This document shows, piece after piece, positions 16,503 to 25,029 of a stretch of DNA of 64,000 nt. Origin of the DNA: UBA2970 sp965221075 (GTDB lineage Bacteria > Verrucomicrobiota > Verrucomicrobiia > Limisphaerales > AAA164-E04); the NCBI GenBank assembly GCA_965221075.1, contig OZ244865.1, forward strand, positions 682,001-746,000. Direction: 5' to 3'. Position 1 is the stretch's first letter. Every line of letters begins with the position of its first letter. The translations under genes and the position numbers were made by a program. Under the pieces are notes generated by a model. It saw only the letters and a program-made list of their open reading frames with translations. It searched no databases and was not told the origin of the DNA.

Positions 16503-17693
16503 ATGCGCCTCCTGGACCGCTACCTGCTGCGGGAGCTCTGGATCCCCTTCTCCTACTGCCTCTGCGGCTTCTTCCTGTTCTGGCTGGCCTTCAGCCTGTT
16601 CGGGGAGCTGGAGGACCTCCAGAGGGCGGAGCTGGCCTTCCGGGAGGTGGCCCTCCTCTACCTGCACCGCATTCCGGAGCTGCTGGTGGTGGTCCTTCCG
16701 GTGGCCCTGCTCCTGGCCCAGCTCTACGCCCTCTCGGGCCACGCCCGCCACAACGAGCTGGCCGCGGCGAGGGCCGCGGGCCTGGGGCTGTGGCGGATCT
16801 GCGCGCCGCACCTGGCCACCGGGGCCCTCCTGTCCCTCGCGCTCCTGGCGGTCAACGAGCTGTGGGCCGCGGGACGGGGGATGGACGCCCAGGCCCTGCT
16901 GGCCCTGAGGGAGGGAAGGGAGCCCCCGTCCGGCCCGCTCTCCTTCAGCGACCGCCGCTCGGGGCGCCGTTGGATGGTGGAGTCGTTCCACCGCGGCTCG
17001 GCCCGCCTGGAGGGGGTCCACATCGAATGGGAGCTCGACTCCCGGAGCCTGGATCTCCTGGGGAAGCACGGCCTCGGTCTCCCCCCCGGGCGTCGGACCT
17101 TCGGCCAGTGGCCCCTCGAGCCCGGAAGCCGCATCGACATCAAGGCCCGGAGCGGGCGCTTCGCCGAGGGGGCGTGGACCTTCGAGGACCTGGAGATCTG
17201 GGTGCGCCTGCCCGGCCCGGCCGGGCCCCGGACCCTGATCCACGCAAGCTACCCGGTCCGCTCCCTTCCGGAGTTCGGGGAGCTGCCCCGCCATCTGCGC
17301 ACCGAGGATCGGATCGCCGGCCTGGACCGGACGGCCCTGGCCAAGGAGGCCCGGGTCTCGCTGCGCGATATCGCCGACTACCGCGCCCTGAACCCCCTGA
17401 TGCCCCAGGCGCGCCGCGCGGCCCTCGACACCCAGTTCCACGGCCGGCTCGCCTGGCCGCTCACCTGCCTGGTAGTGGTCCTGGTCTCCATGCCCCTGGC
17501 CGCGTCGGGAGTCCGTTCCAGCCCCATGGCGGGGGCGGCGGCCGGCATCGGGATCTGCCTGGCCTACTTCCTGGTGATGCGCGCCGGCCTGGCCCTGGGA
17601 ACCGGAGGCGCCCTTCCTCCCTGGCTGGGGGCCTGGCTGCCCAACCTGCTCTTCGGGGGCGGGGCCGTCCTGCGGATCCTCGCCCTGCGATGA
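16503..17693 (+). CDS. LptF/LptG family permease
   Basis: A 396-residue inner-membrane protein. It opens LLDRYLLRELWIPFSYC with a first membrane helix, then two more helices (LLVVVLPVALLLAQLYALS and the following), a beta-jellyroll-like periplasmic middle (about residues 110-290) and three C-terminal helices. This is the LptF/LptG layout. With LptB these proteins pull lipopolysaccharide from the inner membrane. Only one of the pair is here; the partner and LptB are outside. It begins 16 bp after mutS and overlaps the next gene by 4 bp. The sequence supports an LPS-bearing outer membrane, along with kdsA at 38214. Confidence 0.85.
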   Translation: MRLLDRYLLRELWIPFSYCLCGFFLFWLAFSLFGELEDLQRAELAFREVALLYLHRIPELLVVVLPVALLLAQLYALSGHARHNELAAARAAGLGLWRICAPHLATGALLSLALLAVNELWAAGRGMDAQALLALREGREPPSGPLSFSDRRSGRRWMVESFHRGSARLEGVHIEWELDSRSLDLLGKHGLGLPPGRRTFGQWPLEPGSRIDIKARSGRFAEGAWTFEDLEIWVRLPGPAGPRTLIHASYPVRSLPEFGELPRHLRTEDRIAGLDRTALAKEARVSLRDIADYRALNPLMPQARRAALDTQFHGRLAWPLTCLVVVLVSMPLAASGVRSSPMAGAAAGIGICLAYFLVMRAGLALGTGGALPPWLGAWLPNLLFGGGAVLRILALR

Positions 17694-18523
17694 GCCGTCA
17701 GACCGGCCAGAGCCTGCTGCTCCTGATCCCGGCCCACGACGAGGAGCGCCGGATCGGAGCCGCCCTGGAGGAATACCTGCGGGAGTTCCAGCGGGCCCTT
17801 CCCGGCCGCCACGCCATCGTGGTGATCCTCAACGGCTGCCAGGACGGCACCCTGGAGGTGGTGGCTCCCCTGGCGGAGGCGCATCCCCCGCTGAGGGTGA
17901 TCGACATCCCCGAGAGGGTGGGCAAGGGGGGAGCCATCATCCGGGGCATCCGGGAGGCGACCCAGGCCGGCTGGATCGCCTACGCCGACGCCGACGGAGC
18001 GACCCCTCCCCGGGAGATCCTGCGGCTGGCGGAGCTGTGCCGCCACCAGGACTGCGTGATCGGATCCCGCTGGCTGCCCGGCGCGGTCCTGAGCCCGGCC
18101 CAGCCCCTCCTTCGCCGGGTGGCCAGCAGGGTGTTCCACGCGGTGGTCCAGCTGCTCTTCGGCCTGGGAGTCAAGGACACCCAGTGCCCCGCCAAGGTGA
18201 TCTCGATGAGGGCGGCCCGCCAGGTGGCGCCGCACCTGCGCATCGCCGATCTGGCCTTCGACGTCAACCTGCTCTACGCGCTGCGGCGCGGGGGATTCGC
18301 CATCCAGGAGGTTCCGGTGGAGTGGAACGACAAGTCGGGATCCCGGGTGGGCCGCGCCCTGTTCCGCTCCTCGCTGACGATGTTCCTGTCGGTGGTCCGG
18401 CTGCGGCTCTACCACTCCCCCCTCTATCCCTGGCTGAAGCCGCTGCGGGGCCTGGAGCGGTGGATCTACCACCGGCTCAGGGCGCCGCTGATCCCCTGGG
18501 GGGACGACCGGCGGGAGGACTGA
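17690..18523 (+). CDS. Glycosyltransferase family 2, dolichyl-phosphate glucose synthase-like
   Basis: A 277-residue GT-A enzyme. It has LLLIPAHDEERRIG (nucleotide-binding start), a VILNGCQDGT segment, RVGKGGAIIRG, and the metal-binding YADADGATPP (DxD). The conserved WNDKSGSRVG near the C-terminus is typical of polyprenyl-phosphate glycosyltransferases. It probably makes a lipid-linked sugar for export across the inner membrane. The start ATGA overlaps the LptF-like gene stop, so the pair may serve the envelope. The gene ends exactly one base before the tRNA-Val gene on the other strand. Confidence 0.82.
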   Translation: MSRQTGQSLLLLIPAHDEERRIGAALEEYLREFQRALPGRHAIVVILNGCQDGTLEVVAPLAEAHPPLRVIDIPERVGKGGAIIRGIREATQAGWIAYADADGATPPREILRLAELCRHQDCVIGSRWLPGAVLSPAQPLLRRVASRVFHAVVQLLFGLGVKDTQCPAKVISMRAARQVAPHLRIADLAFDVNLLYALRRGGFAIQEVPVEWNDKSGSRVGRALFRSSLTMFLSVVRLRLYHSPLYPWLKPLRGLERWIYHRLRAPLIPWGDDRRED

Positions 18524-18598
18524 TGGTGCGCGCTGCTGGGTTCGAACCAGCGACCCCTACCGTGTGAAGGTAGTGCTCTACCGCTGAGCTAAGCGCGC
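18524..18598 (-). tRNA. tRNA-Val (anticodon CAC)
   Basis: The leftward strand folds as a complete cloverleaf: acceptor GCGCGCT with AGCGCGC, D arm GCTC/GAGC, anticodon stem CTACC/GGTAG with loop TTCACAC (anticodon CAC), T arm GCTGG-TTCGAAC-CCAGC, and an encoded CCA end. It reads GUG codons. Promoter-like boxes TTGAAC 18649-18644 and CACCAT 18626-18621 lie upstream. Confidence 0.97.
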
Positions 18599-18645
18599 GC
18601 TCCCCTTCCCGGAGGGCCCCATGGTGGCGCTCCGTCTTCCGCGGT

Positions 18646-20292
18646 TCAAGCCCGGCCTCCTCCGATCGGAACGAACGAGGGAGGGCGGCCCCGCTGCAGC
18701 AGGGTGTCGCGCCGGCCCCAAAGGGGATCGGGATCGGGAAAGTCGAGGATGTGGTGGAGGCCGCGGCTCTCGGGCCGGGCGGAGGCCGACTGGATGATCA
18801 GGTCGGCCACGGTGGCCAGGTTGCGCAGCTCCAGCAGATCGGCCGAGAGCGGGGCCCGCTCGAAGAGCTCCCCGATCTCGGCGGCCAGGGTCCCCATCCG
18901 GATCCGGGCCCGCTCCAGGCGCTTGCGGGTCCTGACGATGCCCACGTAGTCCCACATCAGCCGCCGGATCTCGTCCCAGTTGTGGGAGATCACCACGCCC
19001 TCGTCGGGCTCGGGCCGGGAGTCCCGGCTCCAGGCGGGCAGGCCCCGCTCGGGCGGGGCCGGGGCCTCCAGGCGGGCCGCGGCCTGGCCGGCCACCACCA
19101 GGGCCTCCAGCAGGGAGTTGCTGGCCAGGCGGTTGGCCCCGTGCAGGCCGGTGCAGGCCACCTCCCCGATGGCCCGCAGGCCGGGCAGGGAGGACCTGCC
19201 CTGCAGATCGGCGCGGACTCCTCCGCACTGGTAGTGCGCGGCGGGCACCACCGGGATGGGCTCCTTGGTCATGTCGATTCCGTATTCCAGGCAGGTCCGG
19301 TAGATGTGGGGGAACCGCCGGATCAGGAAGGGGGCCGGCCTGTGGGTGATGTCGAGCAGCACATGGTCCAGTCCCTCCCGCTTCATCTCCCGGTCGATCA
19401 CCCTCGCCACCACGTCGCGGGGCGCCAGCGATCCCTGGGGGTGGTGCTGCCGCATGAACTCCCGGCCCGAGGGATCGCGGAGGACGCCGCCCTCGCCCCG
19501 GACCGCCTCGGAGATCAGGAAGGTCTTGGCCCGGGGATGGTAGAGGCAGGTGGGATGGAACTGGATGAATTCCATGTTGGCGATCTCGGCTCCGGCCCTC
19601 CAGGCCATGGCCACCCCGTCCCCGGTGGCGATGTCGGGGTTGGTGGTGTAGAGGTAGACCTTGCCGCAGCCCCCGGTGGCCAGCGCCACCTCCCGGGCGG
19701 CGAAGGTGCGCGCCCGGCCGCTGCGGGTGTCGAGCGCGTGCACGCCCAGGCAGCGGTCGGGACCGTCGCGGCCCAGGGAGCGTGCGGTGATCAGGTCGAT
19801 CGCCAGGTGGTTCTCGTGGATGTCGATGGCGGGATCGCCGGCCACGGCCCCCAGCAGGACGCGCTCCAGCTCCCTGCCGGTGATATCCCGGGCGTGGAGG
19901 ATGCGCCGGCGGGAGTGCCCCCCCTCCCGGCCCAGGTCCCACCGGCGCCGCTCCCGGCTGGAGCCGGGCTGCTCGCAGAACTCCATCCCCAGATCCACCA
20001 GCCTCCGGATCTGGGCTGGGCCTCCGGACAGGACGGCCTCCACCACCTCGCGGTGGCAGAGCCCCACCCCGGCCCTGCAGGTGTCCTCGATGTGCCGGCC
20101 GATCGAGTCGTCCTCCCCGGCTACCGAGGCGATCCCCCCCTGGGCGTAGTTGGTGCTGGACTCGGCCCGGTCCTTCTTGGTGAGGATGGCCACCCGGCCC
20201 AGCCGGGCCGCCTGGAGCGAGAAGTAGAGGCCGGCGATCCCGCTGCCCAGGACCAGGAAGGAGTAGTCCTCCTCCACCCCTCCCTGCTTCAT
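18646..20292 (-). CDS. nadB: L-aspartate oxidase
   Basis: A 548-residue FAD enzyme making iminoaspartate, the first step of de novo NAD synthesis. Features are the dinucleotide motif VLGSGIAGLYFSLQAA, ESSTNYAQGGIASV, HARDITGRELE, NPDIATGDGVAMAWRAGAEIANMEFIQFHPT, and the active-site region GEGGVLRD. HYQCGGVRADLQGRSSLPGLRAIGEVACTGLHGANRLASNSLLEALV is the family hallmark. Length matches NadB rather than the longer SdhA. The start is fixed by the ATGA overlap with panC. nadA and nadC are not seen, so the pathway is dispersed. Confidence 0.95.
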   Translation of the reverse strand: MKQGGVEEDYSFLVLGSGIAGLYFSLQAARLGRVAILTKKDRAESSTNYAQGGIASVAGEDDSIGRHIEDTCRAGVGLCHREVVEAVLSGGPAQIRRLVDLGMEFCEQPGSSRERRRWDLGREGGHSRRRILHARDITGRELERVLLGAVAGDPAIDIHENHLAIDLITARSLGRDGPDRCLGVHALDTRSGRARTFAAREVALATGGCGKVYLYTTNPDIATGDGVAMAWRAGAEIANMEFIQFHPTCLYHPRAKTFLISEAVRGEGGVLRDPSGREFMRQHHPQGSLAPRDVVARVIDREMKREGLDHVLLDITHRPAPFLIRRFPHIYRTCLEYGIDMTKEPIPVVPAAHYQCGGVRADLQGRSSLPGLRAIGEVACTGLHGANRLASNSLLEALVVAGQAAARLEAPAPPERGLPAWSRDSRPEPDEGVVISHNWDEIRRLMWDYVGIVRTRKRLERARIRMGTLAAEIGELFERAPLSADLLELRNLATVADLIIQSASARPESRGLHHILDFPDPDPLWGRRDTLLQRGRPPSFVPIGGGRA

Positions 20293-21155
20293 CCCAGCCG
20301 CAGGTTGTCGATCAGGCGCACCGGGCCGAGGCGCGCCGCCAGCGCCATGCGGTCGCCGGGGCCGACGGGATCGGCCGGAAGCAGGCTTTGTGGATGGAAG
20401 ATCTCGAGGTAGTCGAGCCGGGCCTCGCCCACCGCACGCACCCGCCTGCGGGCCTCCTCCTTGAGGGGCCCGGCCGGCATCGGCGCCCCGTGGGCGGCCA
20501 GCGAGCGCCTGGCCCCTTCCAGGGCCTGCCATAGCACCGGCGCCAGGGCCCGCCGGCGGGGGTCCAGGAGGGCGTTGCGGGAGCTGCAGGCCAGCCCGTC
20601 CTCCTCGCGGACCGTGGGGGCCGCCACCAGCCGCACCGGAAAGCGCAGGTCTCGGACCAGCCGCTCCACCACCACCAGCTGCTGCCAGTCCTTCTCCCCG
20701 AAGACCGCCAGGGTGGGCAGGGCCAGGTTGAGGAGGATGGCCACCACCGTGGCCACTCCCCGGAAGTGACCGGGCCGGCAGGCCCCCTCCATGGACCGGC
20801 TCAGGCAGGTCTCCTCGACCCGGACCGAGGCGGGGGGATCCGCGGGGTAGATCTCCTCCTCCGATCCGGGGGCGAAGAGGACGTCCACGCCCTCCCGGCG
20901 GCACAGCTCGGCGTCGGACCGGAGGCGGCGGGGATAGCTCTCGAAGTCCGGGGCCTCCCCGAACTGGAGGCGGTTGACGAACGCGGTGGCCACCAGGCAG
21001 CCTCCGGGACCGGCCTCCCGGCGGGCCAGGGCCATCAGCGAGGCGTGGCCCCGGTGCAGGCCTCCCATGGTGGGGATCAGCGCCACCTCCCGTCCCTGGG
21101 CCCGCCATGCCAGGGCGAGGTCCTGGAGCTCTCTGGAGGAGGAGAGGACCCTCAT
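20289..21155 (-). CDS. panC: Pantothenate synthetase
   Basis: A 288-residue ATP-dependent ligase joining pantoate and beta-alanine. It shows LIPTMGGLHRGHASL (HIGH-type motif, here HRGH), FVNRLQFGEAPDFESYPR, VFGEKDWQQLVVV, the beta-alanine site segment RPGHFRGVATVV, and the SSRNALLDPRRR motif corresponding to KMSKS. All sections of the family are in order. It heads a two-gene leftward operon with nadB (4-bp overlap), combining two cofactor pathways. panB and panD are not in the window. Confidence 0.95.
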   Translation of the reverse strand: MRVLSSSRELQDLALAWRAQGREVALIPTMGGLHRGHASLMALARREAGPGGCLVATAFVNRLQFGEAPDFESYPRRLRSDAELCRREGVDVLFAPGSEEEIYPADPPASVRVEETCLSRSMEGACRPGHFRGVATVVAILLNLALPTLAVFGEKDWQQLVVVERLVRDLRFPVRLVAAPTVREEDGLACSSRNALLDPRRRALAPVLWQALEGARRSLAAHGAPMPAGPLKEEARRRVRAVGEARLDYLEIFHPQSLLPADPVGPGDRMALAARLGPVRLIDNLRLG

Positions 21156-21265
21156 TTCCGTCCGAAGCCGGTTCCCTTACCGTGCGCCGGGAACCGGAGG
21201 GAGGCCTTCCTAGCACGGATGGGGCCCGGGGGGCAAGGACGCCCTCGGACGCGGGGGTTTGGGGA

Positions 21266-21294
21266 TTGCCCGCCGCCGGCCGATTCCCTAGCCT
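21266..21294 (+). promoter_or_regulatory. Putative ilvE promoter
   Basis: TTGCCC (21266-21271), 17 bp, TAGCCT (21289-21294), about 26 bases before the ATG at 21320. Confidence 0.45.
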
Positions 21295-21319
21295 CCCCCC
21301 TTCCTTGCCTGGGGAGGGG

Positions 21320-22207
21320 ATGAAGATCTACATCGACGGAGAGCTGCTGGAGAGGAAGGACGCGAAGATCTCGGTCTTCGACCACGGCCTGCTCTACGGC
21401 GACGGGGTCTTCGAGGGGATCCGGGCCTACAACGGCTGCGTCTTCCGCCTCGACGAGCACATCGAGCGGCTCTACCTCTCGGCCCGGGCCATCCTGCTCG
21501 ACATCCCCAGGACCCAGCAGGAGATGCGCGACATCGTGCTCGGCACCTGCTCCGCCAACGGGATCGTGGACGGCTACATCCGCCTGATCGTGACCCGGGG
21601 CGAGGGGGACCTGGGCCTCAATCCCGACAGCTGCGAGAACCCCTCGATCATCGTGGTGGCCGACGCCATCCAGCTCTATCCCGAGGAGTTCTACCAGAAG
21701 GGACTGCGCATCGTCACCGCCTCCACCCAGCGCAACCTCCACAACGCCCTAAGCCCGGCGATCAAGTCGCTCAACTACCTCAACAACGTGATGGCCCGCA
21801 TCGAGGCGGGGATCGCCGGCTGCGAGGAGGCGCTGATGCTCAACTCCCTCGGCTACGTGACCGAGTGCACCGGGGACAACGTGTTCGTGGTGCGCCGGGG
21901 CCAGCTCCTCACTCCGCCCCTGGAGGTGGGGGCCCTCTACGGCATCACCCGCAGCGTGACCATGGAGCTGGCCCGGGAGGCCGGCTTCCAGGTGCTCGAG
22001 CAGAACCTCACCCGCTACGACATCTACACCTCGGGGGAGTGCTTCCTGACCGGAACCGGCGCCGAGATCATACCGGTGGTCGGACTGGACCGCCGGGTGA
22101 TCGGGGAGGGGATCCCCGGCCCGGTCACCCGGCAGCTGATGGCCGCCTACAGGAAGCTGACCCGCACCACCGGGGATCCCATCAGCGGCGCCGCCCCCGT
22201 CCGCTGA
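21320..22207 (+). CDS. ilvE: Branched-chain amino acid aminotransferase
   Basis: A 295-residue class IV PLP aminotransferase. It has FDHGLLYGDGVFEGIRAYNG with the phosphate-binding Arg, the PLP Lys in SPAIKSLNYLNNVMARIEA, EALMLNSLGYVTECTGDNVFVV, and ECFLTGTGAEIIPV. These are IlvE features; D-amino acid aminotransferase and aminodeoxychorismate lyase are the related alternatives, and ALMLNxxGYVxE favours IlvE. It transfers the amino group to branched-chain 2-oxoacids in the last step of Leu, Ile and Val synthesis. A GGGGAGGGG purine run abuts the start codon. Confidence 0.9.
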   Translation: MKIYIDGELLERKDAKISVFDHGLLYGDGVFEGIRAYNGCVFRLDEHIERLYLSARAILLDIPRTQQEMRDIVLGTCSANGIVDGYIRLIVTRGEGDLGLNPDSCENPSIIVVADAIQLYPEEFYQKGLRIVTASTQRNLHNALSPAIKSLNYLNNVMARIEAGIAGCEEALMLNSLGYVTECTGDNVFVVRRGQLLTPPLEVGALYGITRSVTMELAREAGFQVLEQNLTRYDIYTSGECFLTGTGAEIIPVVGLDRRVIGEGIPGPVTRQLMAAYRKLTRTTGDPISGAAPVR

Positions 22208-22238
22208 GGGGCCGCCGGCGCGGCGGCCTCCATTCCGT

Positions 22239-22268
22239 TTGAAGCCGGTCCCCCCTCCCTGCTAGGCT
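22239..22268 (+). promoter_or_regulatory. Putative mcsA-mcsB promoter
   Basis: TTGAAG (22239-22244), 18 bp, TAGGCT (22263-22268), about 25 bases before the ATG at 22293. I see no CtsR-type heptad operator. Confidence 0.45.
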
Positions 22269-22292
22269 GGATCCAGCCAGCCGCCGAAGGCC

Positions 22293-22808
22293 ATGCTCTG
22301 CATCGTCTGCAAGAAGAACACCGCGACGGTCCACATCACCGTCATCGAGGGCAGCGAGAGCCGCAAGTCCGACCTGTGCGAGGAGTGCGCCTCCAAGCAG
22401 GGGCTGGCCGGCAAGGAGGGCGGTGCGATGCCCTCCGACGCCCTCGGCGGCAAGTCCAAGGCGGGCAGGCAGCCGGCCAGCGGCGGCAGGTCCTGCAAGG
22501 ACTGCCGCCACACCTACCAGGAGTTCAAGAAGACCGGGCGGCTGGGGTGCCCCCGCTGCTACTCCGAGTTCGAGGACATCCTAGAACCGGCCTTCAGGAC
22601 CATGCACCGGGGCGTCCGCCACCGGGGCAAGGTCCCGGCCCGGCACCGGGACGAGGACCGGCTTCTGGGCGCCATCCGGGACTGCCAGGAGCAGCTGGAG
22701 GAGGCGGTGGGGCGCGAGGACTACGAGCAGGCGGCCCGGCTGCGCGACGAGATCAAGCGGATCCGCGGGCAGCTCTCCGATCCCGGGCGGATCCAGGAAC
22801 AGCCTTGA
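22293..22808 (+). CDS. mcsA: McsA-like zinc-finger protein with UVR motif
   Basis: A 171-residue protein with four CxxC pairs: CIVC (3-6), CEEC (about 29-32), CKDC and CPRC (about 70-90). These form two zinc sites, as in McsA. The C-terminal third carries a UvrB/UvrC motif (AVGREDYEQAARLRDEIKRIRGQL) that binds ClpC or its partners. McsA activates the arginine kinase McsB. The stop overlaps the TTG start of mcsB, and clpC lies 1.2 kb beyond, the usual grouping. A poorly conserved Gly/Lys linker (about residues 38-65) separates the zinc sites. Confidence 0.9.
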   Translation: MLCIVCKKNTATVHITVIEGSESRKSDLCEECASKQGLAGKEGGAMPSDALGGKSKAGRQPASGGRSCKDCRHTYQEFKKTGRLGCPRCYSEFEDILEPAFRTMHRGVRHRGKVPARHRDEDRLLGAIRDCQEQLEEAVGREDYEQAARLRDEIKRIRGQLSDPGRIQEQP

Positions 22809-23914
22809 AGCTGCCCGACTGCCTCAAGCCCGACGAGGACTACGCCCTGCAGGACGGCCCCTGCTCCGGGATCGTCCTCTCCAGCCGGGTGCGCCTGGCC
22901 CGCAACCTGGAAGGATTCCCCTTTCCCGAGAGGCTCAGCAAGGAAGGGCTGAACCGGACCCGGGACAAGGCGGTCGGCGGGCTGCGGGAGCTGCCGTCCC
23001 TCGGCGTCCACCACTGCGGCGGCATGGACAGCCTGGGTCCGGTCGAGAAGTCGATGCTGGTGGAGCGCCACCTGATCAGCCAGGAGCACAAGGCCAGGGG
23101 GGAGGGCAGCGCGGTGGTGATCAGCAGCGACGAGCAGATCAGCGTGATGGTCAACGAGGAGGACCACCTGCGCATGCAGGCGATCCTCCCGGGACTCCAG
23201 CTGCACCAGGCCTGGAAGCGGATGGACGTCTTCGACACCTGCCTGGAGGACCGGCTGCCCTTCGCCTTCTCCCCCAGCTACGGCTACCTGACCGCCTGCC
23301 CCACCAACCTGGGCACCGGGATCCGGGCCAGCGCCATGCTGCACCTTCCCGGGCTGGTCTTCACCGACCTGATCAACCAGACCATCAAGGCCGCCCAGCA
23401 GCTGGGCATGGCGGTCCGGGGCCTCTACGGGGAGGGGACCGAGGCCCAGGGGGACATCTTCCAGGTCTCCAACCAGATGACCCTGGGAGAGACCGAGGAG
23501 GAGATCGTGGAGCGGCTCCACAAGGTGGTGGAGCAGATCATTGAGCAGGAGATCAACAGCCGGGAGAAGATGGTGGAGACCGAGCCCAAGCGGATCCTCG
23601 ACCGCATCGGACGCGCCTTCGGCACCCTGCTCTACTGCCACAGCATCAGCTCCAGCGACTGCAAGAACCTGCTCTCCATGGTGCGCCTGGGCGTGGAGCT
23701 GAGCCTCTTCCCGCTCGACCACCGCAGCAGGATCGGCCACCTGTTCCTGGCCACCGAGCCGGGGCATCTGCAGATCCGCTCCTCCCGCAGGAGGAAGCCC
23801 GAGGAGCGGGACGTGGTGCGCGCCACCCTGCTGCGCCGTGCGGTGGCCAAGCTCCACAAGCCCCGGGCCAGGGACCTCGAGGTGCGCGATCCCAACGTGG
23901 CGGCCGGGAGCTGA
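22805..23914 (+). CDS. mcsB: Protein arginine kinase
   Basis: A 369-residue guanidino-kinase-fold enzyme that phosphorylates arginines of damaged proteins, marking them for ClpC. It has IVLSSRVRLARNLEGFPFP, the SSDEQISVMVNEEDHLRMQ loop, RLPFAFSPSYGYLTACPTNLGTGIRAS with the nucleotide-binding region, and GLYGEGTEAQGDIFQVSNQMTLG. All are standard for McsB. The start is a TTG whose last two bases overlap the mcsA stop (TTGA), so translation is probably coupled. Phosphoarginine labelling in this organism is therefore likely. Confidence 0.93.
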   Translation: MKLPDCLKPDEDYALQDGPCSGIVLSSRVRLARNLEGFPFPERLSKEGLNRTRDKAVGGLRELPSLGVHHCGGMDSLGPVEKSMLVERHLISQEHKARGEGSAVVISSDEQISVMVNEEDHLRMQAILPGLQLHQAWKRMDVFDTCLEDRLPFAFSPSYGYLTACPTNLGTGIRASAMLHLPGLVFTDLINQTIKAAQQLGMAVRGLYGEGTEAQGDIFQVSNQMTLGETEEEIVERLHKVVEQIIEQEINSREKMVETEPKRILDRIGRAFGTLLYCHSISSSDCKNLLSMVRLGVELSLFPLDHRSRIGHLFLATEPGHLQIRSSRRRKPEERDVVRATLLRRAVAKLHKPRARDLEVRDPNVAAGS

Positions 23915-23919
23915 GGGGA

Positions 23920-24852
23920 TCAGAACCCGGCGTCCTCGAAGAGGCGGTCGGCCCCTCCCCCCCGCTCCTCCTCCCCGGGATCCAGCTGCTCCCTCAGGTA
24001 GATGACCGCCGAGTCGAAGGTCCCCACCGATCTGGGCAGGGCGGCGCCGGCGGCGTCGGGATGGCCCCCTCCCTGGAGGATGCGGGCGATGCGCAGGGCC
24101 TGGCCGCTGCCATGGCTGCGGATGCTCAGGGTGATCGGGCGTCCCGGCCTCTTGCTCATGGAGAGGAGAGCCTCGTGGGGGAGGGCGGGATCGGAGAGCA
24201 GCCGGTGGAGGATGTGGTTGGCGTCTCCGATGGCGGTGGGGACGTATCCCACCCCCGGAGAGAGCTCCTCGATGCGGCCGCGGCTCCATTCCAGGCCCAC
24301 CGGATCCTCGATCTTCCTCTTGAGCTCCATCAGCTCGAGCAGCGGGTGGCCGATCAGCTCCTCCAGGCGGCTGCCGAACAGCCGGTGGAGCGGGCGGAAG
24401 TGGTAGGTCTTGACCAGGCGGGCGTAGTCCGAGGCCAGGGAGAACTCCGGATGGTCCTCCTGGTACAGATCGGTGATCCCGGTAAGCTCCACCAGCCGGT
24501 CCAGGCGGGGGTTGCTTCCGCCGTTCTCCTCGAGCAGCGCGTGGCAGAGCTGGGCCGCGCAGCGGTCCTCCCGGTGGACGAGCTGCGCCCGGGAGGGGGA
24601 CTGGTCGGCGACATGGTGGTCGATCACCACCCAGTCCCTGCGGTCGATGGCCTTGGCGAAGGCCAGGTCGCTCACCCAGGCCCGCTGGGGATAGCGCTTG
24701 AGGGTGGCCCAGGGATTGGCCGGCAGCGGCTCGATCGGGATCTCCTTGCCGAAGAGGATCCGGGCCAGCCTCTGGAGCAGGCATCCGGAGACGAATCCGT
24801 CCAGATCGCTCTCGTGCGTGAAGACGATTTCCGGTTCGGGAAGAGAGGCCAT
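23920..24852 (-). CDS. DHH/DHHA1-family phosphoesterase
   Basis: A 310-residue enzyme of the DHH superfamily. Metal ligands are seen in HESDLDG (about residue 13-19) and VIDHHVAD (DHH motif, about residue 76). The C-terminal DHHA1 domain ends in GGGHPDAAGAAL, the substrate-binding GGGH. Relatives include NrnA-type oligonucleases and cyclic-dinucleotide phosphodiesterases; a middle region unlike NrnA (GIEELSPGVGYVPTAIG-type) prevents a firm substrate call. It converges on mcsB with a 5-bp gap and diverges from clpC. A promoter-like TTGACA 24901-24896, 17 bp, GATGTT 24878-24873 precedes it. Confidence 0.8.
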   Translation of the reverse strand: MASLPEPEIVFTHESDLDGFVSGCLLQRLARILFGKEIPIEPLPANPWATLKRYPQRAWVSDLAFAKAIDRRDWVVIDHHVADQSPSRAQLVHREDRCAAQLCHALLEENGGSNPRLDRLVELTGITDLYQEDHPEFSLASDYARLVKTYHFRPLHRLFGSRLEELIGHPLLELMELKRKIEDPVGLEWSRGRIEELSPGVGYVPTAIGDANHILHRLLSDPALPHEALLSMSKRPGRPITLSIRSHGSGQALRIARILQGGGHPDAAGAALPRSVGTFDSAVIYLREQLDPGEEERGGGADRLFEDAGF

Positions 24853-24872
24853 CGGGCGGCTGGCGAAGGCGC

Positions 24873-24901
24873 AACATCCGCCACCCCCGGCGGGGTGTCA
24901 A
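24873..24901 (-). promoter_or_regulatory. Putative promoter of the DHH phosphoesterase gene
   Basis: TTGACA (24901-24896), 17 bp, GATGTT (24878-24873). Perfect -35 box; predicted leader about 14 nt. Confidence 0.4.
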
Positions 24902-24925
24902 CCTCCAAACCCTCCCGGATTGTGT

Positions 24926-24954
24926 TTGACCCGTGCCGGGGCGTGTGGAAGTGT
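24926..24954 (+). promoter_or_regulatory. Putative clpC promoter
   Basis: TTGACC (24926-24931), 17 bp, AAGTGT (24949-24954), about 70 bases before the clpC ATG. No CIRCE or CtsR operator is visible nearby. Confidence 0.4.
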
Positions 24955-25029
24955 CCGGGGCAGGAGATCCGGGGCGCATGCTCCCTTCCCCTGGAGCATG
25001 GATCCGTCCGTCCGGGGAGGCGTTCGCAT

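Noticed and set aside
24880..25029. CIRCE or CtsR operator before clpC
   Set aside because: No TTAGCACTC/GAGTGCTAA dyad and no GGTCAAA heptad repeat is present.
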